A DNA stretch of 64,000 nt from G965213525 sp965213525 (GTDB taxonomy: Bacteria; Actinomycetota; Acidimicrobiia; Acidimicrobiales; Poriferisodalaceae): NCBI GenBank assembly GCA_965213525.1, contig OZ243889.1:372001-436000 (forward strand), written 5' to 3'. Within the stretch, counting starts at the first letter, position 1; every line of letters begins with the position of its first letter. The notes under the pieces were generated by a model. The model saw only the letters and a list, made by a program, of their open reading frames with translations. It made no database searches and was not told where the DNA came from. Shown in pieces: positions 59,854 through 64,000 of the stretch. The position numbers and the translations under genes were made by a program.

Positions 59854-61275
59854 GTGCCCGAGGCTGCCCCCCGCTCCGATCCCGCACTGTCTGATCCCGC
59901 ACTGTCTGATCCCGCACTGTCTGATCCTGCGCTGTCTGATCCTGCGCTGTCTGATCCTGCGCTGTTCGACAAGGTCGTGAACCTCTGCAAGCGCCGGGGT
60001 TTCGTGTTCCCCTCGGCCGAGATCTACGGCGGGTTCCGCTCCACCTACGACTACGGGCCCCTCGGCGTGCTGATGCTGCGCAACGTCAAGGCCGCCTGGT
60101 GGCGCTCGATGGTGCAGCTGCGCGACGACGTCGTGGGCCTCGACGCCGCCATCCTGTCGCCCCCGGCGGTGTGGGAGGCCTCGGGCCACCTCGAGAACTT
60201 CAGCGACCCGCTCGTCGACTGCACGCACTGCCAGCAGCGGCACCGCCAGGACCAGCTCGAGGACCCGTCCACCTGCCCGAGCTGCGGTACGACCGGATCG
60301 TTGACCGAGGCCCGGGCGTTCAACCTCATGTTCCGAACCTTCGCCGGGCCGGTGGAGGGAGCCGGCCACGAGGTGTACCTGCGCCCCGAGACCGCCCAGG
60401 GCATGTTCGTCAACTTCCGCAGCGTGCTCACCACCAGCCGCAAGAAGCCGCCGTTCGGCATCGCCCAGGTGGGCAAGAGCTTCCGCAACGAGATCACCCC
60501 TGGCAACTTCGTGTTCCGCACCCGGGAGTTCGAGCAGATGGAGCTCGAGTACTTCGTGCCGCCCGACGAGGCCACGAGGTGGTTCGAGTACTGGCTCGCC
60601 GAGCGCGAGCGGTGGTACCTCGACCTCGGCATCCCCGCGGACATGTTGCGGTTGCGGCCCCATGACGCCGACGAGCTGTCGCACTACTCGGCGGGCACCT
60701 CTGACGTCGAGTTCGCCTTCCCCTGGGGGTGGGGCGAGCTGGAGGGCATCGCCAACCGCACCGACTACGACCTCAAACAGCACGCCGAGCGCTCCGGGGA
60801 GCGCCTCGAGTACTTCGACCAGGCGTCCGGTGAGCGCTACGTGCCCCACGTCATCGAGCCGGCCGCCGGGGCGACCCGCTCGATGATGGCGTTCCTCATG
60901 GCCGCCTACGACACCGACGAGGTCAACGGCGAGGAGCGCACCGTGCTGCGCCTGGACCCCCGCCTGTCGCCGTACCAGGTCGCCGTCTTGCCGCTGTCGA
61001 AGAAGGACACGTTGGCCCCGCTGGCCCGTGACGTGCTGGCCCGCCTGCAGCCCCACGTGATGACCGAGTACGACGAGACCCAGGCCATCGGTCGTCGCTA
61101 CCGGCGCCAGGACGAGATCGGCACCCCGCTGTGCGTCACCGTCGACTTCGACTCCCTCGACGACGGCGCCGTCACCGTCAGGGATCGCGACACGACCGCC
61201 CAGGACCGGGTGCCGGTCGAAGATCTCGTGGCCCACGTCCTCGATCGCCTCGACCTCACCGGGACTCGCCGCTGA
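59854..61275 (+). CDS. glyS: Glycyl-tRNA synthetase (class IIa, dimeric type)
   Basis: 473 residues. Charges tRNA-Gly. After an unusual N-terminal repeat come KVVNLCKRRGFVFPSAEIYG, motif 1 region, a zinc knuckle (CTHCQQRH ... CPSCGT), motif 2 (GIAQVGKSFRNEITPGNFVF, FRTREFEQMELEYF) and motif 3 (GATRSMMAFLMAAYD), then the anticodon-binding domain (LDPRLSPYQVAVLPLSKK). Residues 8-37 are six copies of SDPAL, encoded by a 15-bp tandem repeat, which most homologues lack. The GTG at 59854 fits a leaderless promoter; a start after the repeats is not available (no ATG/GTG before FDKVVNL except a GTG codon in it). Confidence 0.95.
   Translation: MPEAAPRSDPALSDPALSDPALSDPALSDPALSDPALFDKVVNLCKRRGFVFPSAEIYGGFRSTYDYGPLGVLMLRNVKAAWWRSMVQLRDDVVGLDAAILSPPAVWEASGHLENFSDPLVDCTHCQQRHRQDQLEDPSTCPSCGTTGSLTEARAFNLMFRTFAGPVEGAGHEVYLRPETAQGMFVNFRSVLTTSRKKPPFGIAQVGKSFRNEITPGNFVFRTREFEQMELEYFVPPDEATRWFEYWLAERERWYLDLGIPADMLRLRPHDADELSHYSAGTSDVEFAFPWGWGELEGIANRTDYDLKQHAERSGERLEYFDQASGERYVPHVIEPAAGATRSMMAFLMAAYDTDEVNGEERTVLRLDPRLSPYQVAVLPLSKKDTLAPLARDVLARLQPHVMTEYDETQAIGRRYRRQDEIGTPLCVTVDFDSLDDGAVTVRDRDTTAQDRVPVEDLVAHVLDRLDLTGTRR
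59875..59964 (+). repeat. 15-bp tandem repeat, six copies, in the glyS coding start
   Basis: Units TCTGATCCCGCACTG (first three, first one TCC for TCT) and TCTGATCCTGCGCTG (last three) run without gaps and encode (SDPAL)6. Two internal variants suggest two rounds of expansion. Confidence 0.95.
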
Positions 61276-61324
61276 GCCCGTCCGGCGTCCCGGCGGTCGC
61301 GTCGGCCTGACAGGATCGGCGCCT

Positions 61325-63940
61325 GTGACCTTCGTCGTCGCCCTCGACCACGACCACGGCCGATCCGGTGCCGAGCTCGCGCCCACGCTCGGCTGGCTGG
61401 GCGCTGACCTGCACGAGCTCTGCACCCGCCACGGGCTCCCGGTGCCCCCCGGGTTCACCATGACCACCGAGCTGTGGCGCCACGTCGTCGCCAACGGCTG
61501 GGACGATGCCGCCGAGGTCGCCCTCGCCGAGGGCCTCGAGCGCCTCCAGGACGAGACGGGCCGGCGTCTCGGGGCGACGTCGTCACCGCTGTTGGTGAGC
61601 GTTCGCCCGGGCGGGCCGACCGAGCTGCCCGGCATCGCCCCGCCCGTGTTGGACCTGGGCTGCGGCGGCGATGCCCTCGTCGGCCTGGAGGCGATCGCCG
61701 GGCGACGATTCGCCCTCGACACCCGCCTCGCCCTCCTCCAGCGCTACGCCACGGTCATCCACGGGCGCCCGGCGGCGGACTTCGACGACAAGTGGGCCGA
61801 AGCCCGCCGGTTCGCCGACGTCTCCCACGACGAAGACCTCCCCGTCGAGGTGCTCGAGCTGCTCGTCGGGCGCTTCGAGGCGCTCGCCCCCGATGTGCCC
61901 GCTGACCCCCTCGGCCAGATCCGGGGCGCGGTCCGGGCGTCGCTGGCGGCATGGGACGCCCCCCAGGCGGTGGCGCTGCGCAACCGGCGGGGCGTCGATC
62001 ACGCCGGGGGCATGGCCATCACCGTCGAGGCGATGGTCTACGGCAACGCCGGCGAGGGCTCGGGCAGCGGGACGGTCTGGTCCCACGATCCGGGCACCGG
62101 TGAGCCCGGCATGGCCGGCACCGTCCAGGTGCGCGCCCAGGGTTCGGGAGAGATGCCCGGCGAGCACGCCCGCCTGGAGGTGTCCGCGGCCGCCGAGCGA
62201 CTGCCCGAGGCGCACGCCCTGGTCGGGTCGTGGCTCGACCGCCTCGCCGCTGACGAGGCGGGCCGCATCATCGGCCTCGACGTCACCGTCGAGCGCGGCG
62301 TGCCATGGGTGTTGCGATCCCGTCGCCGGGGGCCTTCGGCTGCGGCGCGCCTGCGGGTGATCGTCGAAGCGGTCGGTGCCGGTGACCTCGGCCGCCACGA
62401 CGCCGTGGCGCTCGTCACCGCCGCCGACGTCGAGGAGCTGCTGCACGGCAGCATCGACGCCAGTGGCGCCGCGGTGCTCACCACCGGTCTCGGCGCCTCA
62501 CCGGGCGCGGCGGTCGGGGTGGTCAGCTTCGACGCCGACGAGGCCGCCGAGCTGGCGGCGTCGGGGACCCCGGTCATCCTGGTCGCCGCCGAGACCTCGC
62601 CCGAGGACGTCCACGGCATGGCTGCAGCCGCCGGCATCCTCACCACCGGGGGCGGGCTGGCCAGCCACGCCGCGGTGGTGGCCCGGGGGTGGGGCACGCC
62701 GGCGGTGTGTGGCGCCGAGGAGATCGAGCTGGCCGACGACCGCCTGCGCGTGGGGGCGTCGGTCGTGCGCGCCGGCGAGCGCCTCGCGATCGACGGCACC
62801 ACCGGCCAGGTGCTCCTCGGTGACGTCGAGGTCGCCGCAGCCGACGCCTCTGACGATCTCGACACCGTGCTCACCTGGGCCGACGAGGCCGCCGCCGGGA
62901 GGTGGTCGGTGCGGGCCAACGCCGACACCGCCGCTGACGCCGCACGGGCCCGGGCCTTCGGGGCCACCGGCATCGGCCTGTGTCGCACCGAGCACATGTT
63001 CCTGGGCGCCGACCGCCTTCCGCTGATCCGCCAGATGATCCTGGCCGACGCACCCGAGGACGAGGCCCGGGCCCTGCGCAAGCTGCGCCGCGCCCAGAAG
63101 GCCGACTTCACCGAGCTGCTCGAGGCCATGGACGGTCTGCCGGTGACGGTGCGGTTGTTGGACCCGCCCCTCCACGAGTTCCTCCCCGACCTCGCAGAGC
63201 TCGCCGTCGCCGAGGCCACCGGTGCGCCCGACCGCGACCGCCAGGCGCTGCTCCGTGCCGTCCGGACGTGGGGTGAGGTCAACCCGATGATGGGCACCCG
63301 TGGCGTGCGCCTCGGGTACCTCAAGCCCGGGCTGTACGAGATGCAGGTCAAGGCGCTCCTCGATGCTGCCATCACCCGACGCCAGGCGGGGGGCGACCCG
63401 ATCGTCGAGGTGATGATCCCCCTCACCGTCACCGGGCCTGAGCTCGCCGGCGCTCGTCGCTGGGTCACCGATGCCCTGGCCGACAAGGGCGAGGCCGTCG
63501 CCGATCTCGAGGTGGGCGTCGGCACGATGATCGAGACCCCGCGCGCCGCGCTGTGCGCCGCGGAGCTGGCCAGCCACGCGGAGTTCTTCAGCTTCGGCAC
63601 CAACGACTTGACCCAGCTCTGCTTCGGGTTCAGCCGCGATGACGTCGAGGGTCAGATGATGGGTCGCTACCTCGACCTCGGGCTGCTGGCAGCCAACCCC
63701 TTCGAGCACCTCGATGCCGACGGCGTCGGCCGCCTGGTCGCCGAGGCCACCCGAGAGGGCCGTCGGGCCCGGCCCGGGCTCAAGGTGGGGCTCTGCGGTG
63801 AGCACGGGGGGGACCCGGCGTCGATCCGGGTGCTCGCCGACGTCGGACTCGACTACGTGAGCTGCTCGCCCTTCCGGGTGCCGGTCGCCCGGCTGGCGGT
63901 CGCCCAAGCCCTGCTCGCACGAGACGCCGCCGGACCCTGA
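61325..63940 (+). CDS. ppdK: Pyruvate phosphate dikinase-like protein with degenerate ATP-grasp domain
   Basis: 871 residues. PPDK interconverts ATP + phosphate + pyruvate and AMP + PPi + PEP. The swivelling His domain is intact (GGGLASHAAVVARGWGTP, His448), as is the PEP/pyruvate barrel (GTMIETPRAALCAAEL, FFSFGTNDLTQL, Cys824 in LCGEHGGDP). The N-terminal ATP-grasp domain is altered: the GGKG loop is GWLG (23-26), so the ATP-binding Lys is Leu25; the SVRSGA motif is SVRPGG (Arg94 kept), the SMPGMMDT loop is ELPGIAPP, and the LQTR motif is LRSR. The regulatory Thr two before His448 is Ala. It may not use ATP normally. Follows glyS after 49 bases. Confidence 0.85.
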   Translation: MTFVVALDHDHGRSGAELAPTLGWLGADLHELCTRHGLPVPPGFTMTTELWRHVVANGWDDAAEVALAEGLERLQDETGRRLGATSSPLLVSVRPGGPTELPGIAPPVLDLGCGGDALVGLEAIAGRRFALDTRLALLQRYATVIHGRPAADFDDKWAEARRFADVSHDEDLPVEVLELLVGRFEALAPDVPADPLGQIRGAVRASLAAWDAPQAVALRNRRGVDHAGGMAITVEAMVYGNAGEGSGSGTVWSHDPGTGEPGMAGTVQVRAQGSGEMPGEHARLEVSAAAERLPEAHALVGSWLDRLAADEAGRIIGLDVTVERGVPWVLRSRRRGPSAAARLRVIVEAVGAGDLGRHDAVALVTAADVEELLHGSIDASGAAVLTTGLGASPGAAVGVVSFDADEAAELAASGTPVILVAAETSPEDVHGMAAAAGILTTGGGLASHAAVVARGWGTPAVCGAEEIELADDRLRVGASVVRAGERLAIDGTTGQVLLGDVEVAAADASDDLDTVLTWADEAAAGRWSVRANADTAADAARARAFGATGIGLCRTEHMFLGADRLPLIRQMILADAPEDEARALRKLRRAQKADFTELLEAMDGLPVTVRLLDPPLHEFLPDLAELAVAEATGAPDRDRQALLRAVRTWGEVNPMMGTRGVRLGYLKPGLYEMQVKALLDAAITRRQAGGDPIVEVMIPLTVTGPELAGARRWVTDALADKGEAVADLEVGVGTMIETPRAALCAAELASHAEFFSFGTNDLTQLCFGFSRDDVEGQMMGRYLDLGLLAANPFEHLDADGVGRLVAEATREGRRARPGLKVGLCGEHGGDPASIRVLADVGLDYVSCSPFRVPVARLAVAQALLARDAAGP

Positions 63941-64000
63941 ACGCCCCACGGCCGGTCGCGGCCCGTAGCGGACAGGTCAGGTCTCGACGTGACCCCCGGT
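63941..64000. other. End of window
   Basis: 60 bases after the PPDK stop, with no feature recognised. Confidence 0.4.

Noticed and set aside
1..64000. tRNA, rRNA, CRISPR arrays, prophage
   Set aside because: No tRNA-like arms, regularly spaced repeats or phage structural genes were seen; tRNAscan and CRISPR finders would confirm.

Overview
The window is about 70% GC chromosomal DNA from an actinobacterium. GTG starts are common, many genes overlap by 4 bases (GTGA/ATGA), and at least eleven starts look leaderless. LexA sits next to a divergent LysM protein with CGAAC-N4-GTTCG SOS boxes, ribonucleotide reduction is by a B12-dependent NrdJ, and the phoH-ybeY-corC-era and uppS-recO-glyS-ppdK neighbourhoods are typical of this phylum. 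The gene mix fits a lineage such as Acidimicrobiia, but that placement is inference.

Layout. 1-5.2 kb: end of dapE, lexA, an SOS-controlled LysM membrane protein, a RibD-type reductase and a molybdopterin oxidoreductase. 5.5-9.6 kb: nrdJ, split by a 399-residue LAGLIDADG intein exactly at its active-site cysteine. 9.6-11 kb: a scar with a truncated lipoprotein gene and a decayed ISL3-like transposase. 11-16.8 kb: an ABC importer (ATPase, two permeases, Tat-type lipoprotein) followed by two unrelated Fe(II)/2-oxoglutarate dioxygenases, apparently one uptake-and-oxidation unit. 17-28 kb: a SecD-P1-like lipoprotein, bPH2 membrane proteins (one frameshifted), a GH3 glycosidase, a CYTH protein, an SDR, a ribokinase-type sugar kinase, an MFS exporter, a HAD phosphatase and an acyl-ACP desaturase. 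29-33.5 kb: a UvrD-like helicase with an SOS-like box on its start codon, a glutaredoxin and alanine dehydrogenase.

33.5-41.1 kb holds the most interesting locus. A single 1095-residue polypeptide carries a fatty acyl-AMP ligase, an acyl carrier protein and a PLP-dependent alpha-oxoamine synthase; an SDR reductase overlaps its end by 4 bases, and a PAS-GGDEF-EAL membrane sensor lies directly upstream. The parts match the first steps of bacterial sphingolipid synthesis (acyl-ACP ligase, ACP, serine palmitoyltransferase, ketone reductase), fused into one protein.

41-50.5 kb: NTF2/SnoaL and hotdog proteins, an S9 peptidase-small protein-alanine racemase operon, and the phoH-ybeY-corC-era operon. 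50.7-56 kb: tatA, a LOG-family hydrolase, an alpha/beta hydrolase divergent from an XRE regulator, a decayed DUF222-HNH gene with an SOS-like box on its start, a deaminase remnant and a PlsY-like protein. 56-64 kb: DinG helicase, uppS (start region triplicated), recO, glycyl-tRNA synthetase with an N-terminal (SDPAL)6 repeat, and a PPDK whose ATP-grasp domain has lost key residues. Three or four loci carry LexA-type boxes, so the window samples a small SOS regulon. No tRNA, rRNA, CRISPR array or recognisable riboswitch was seen.
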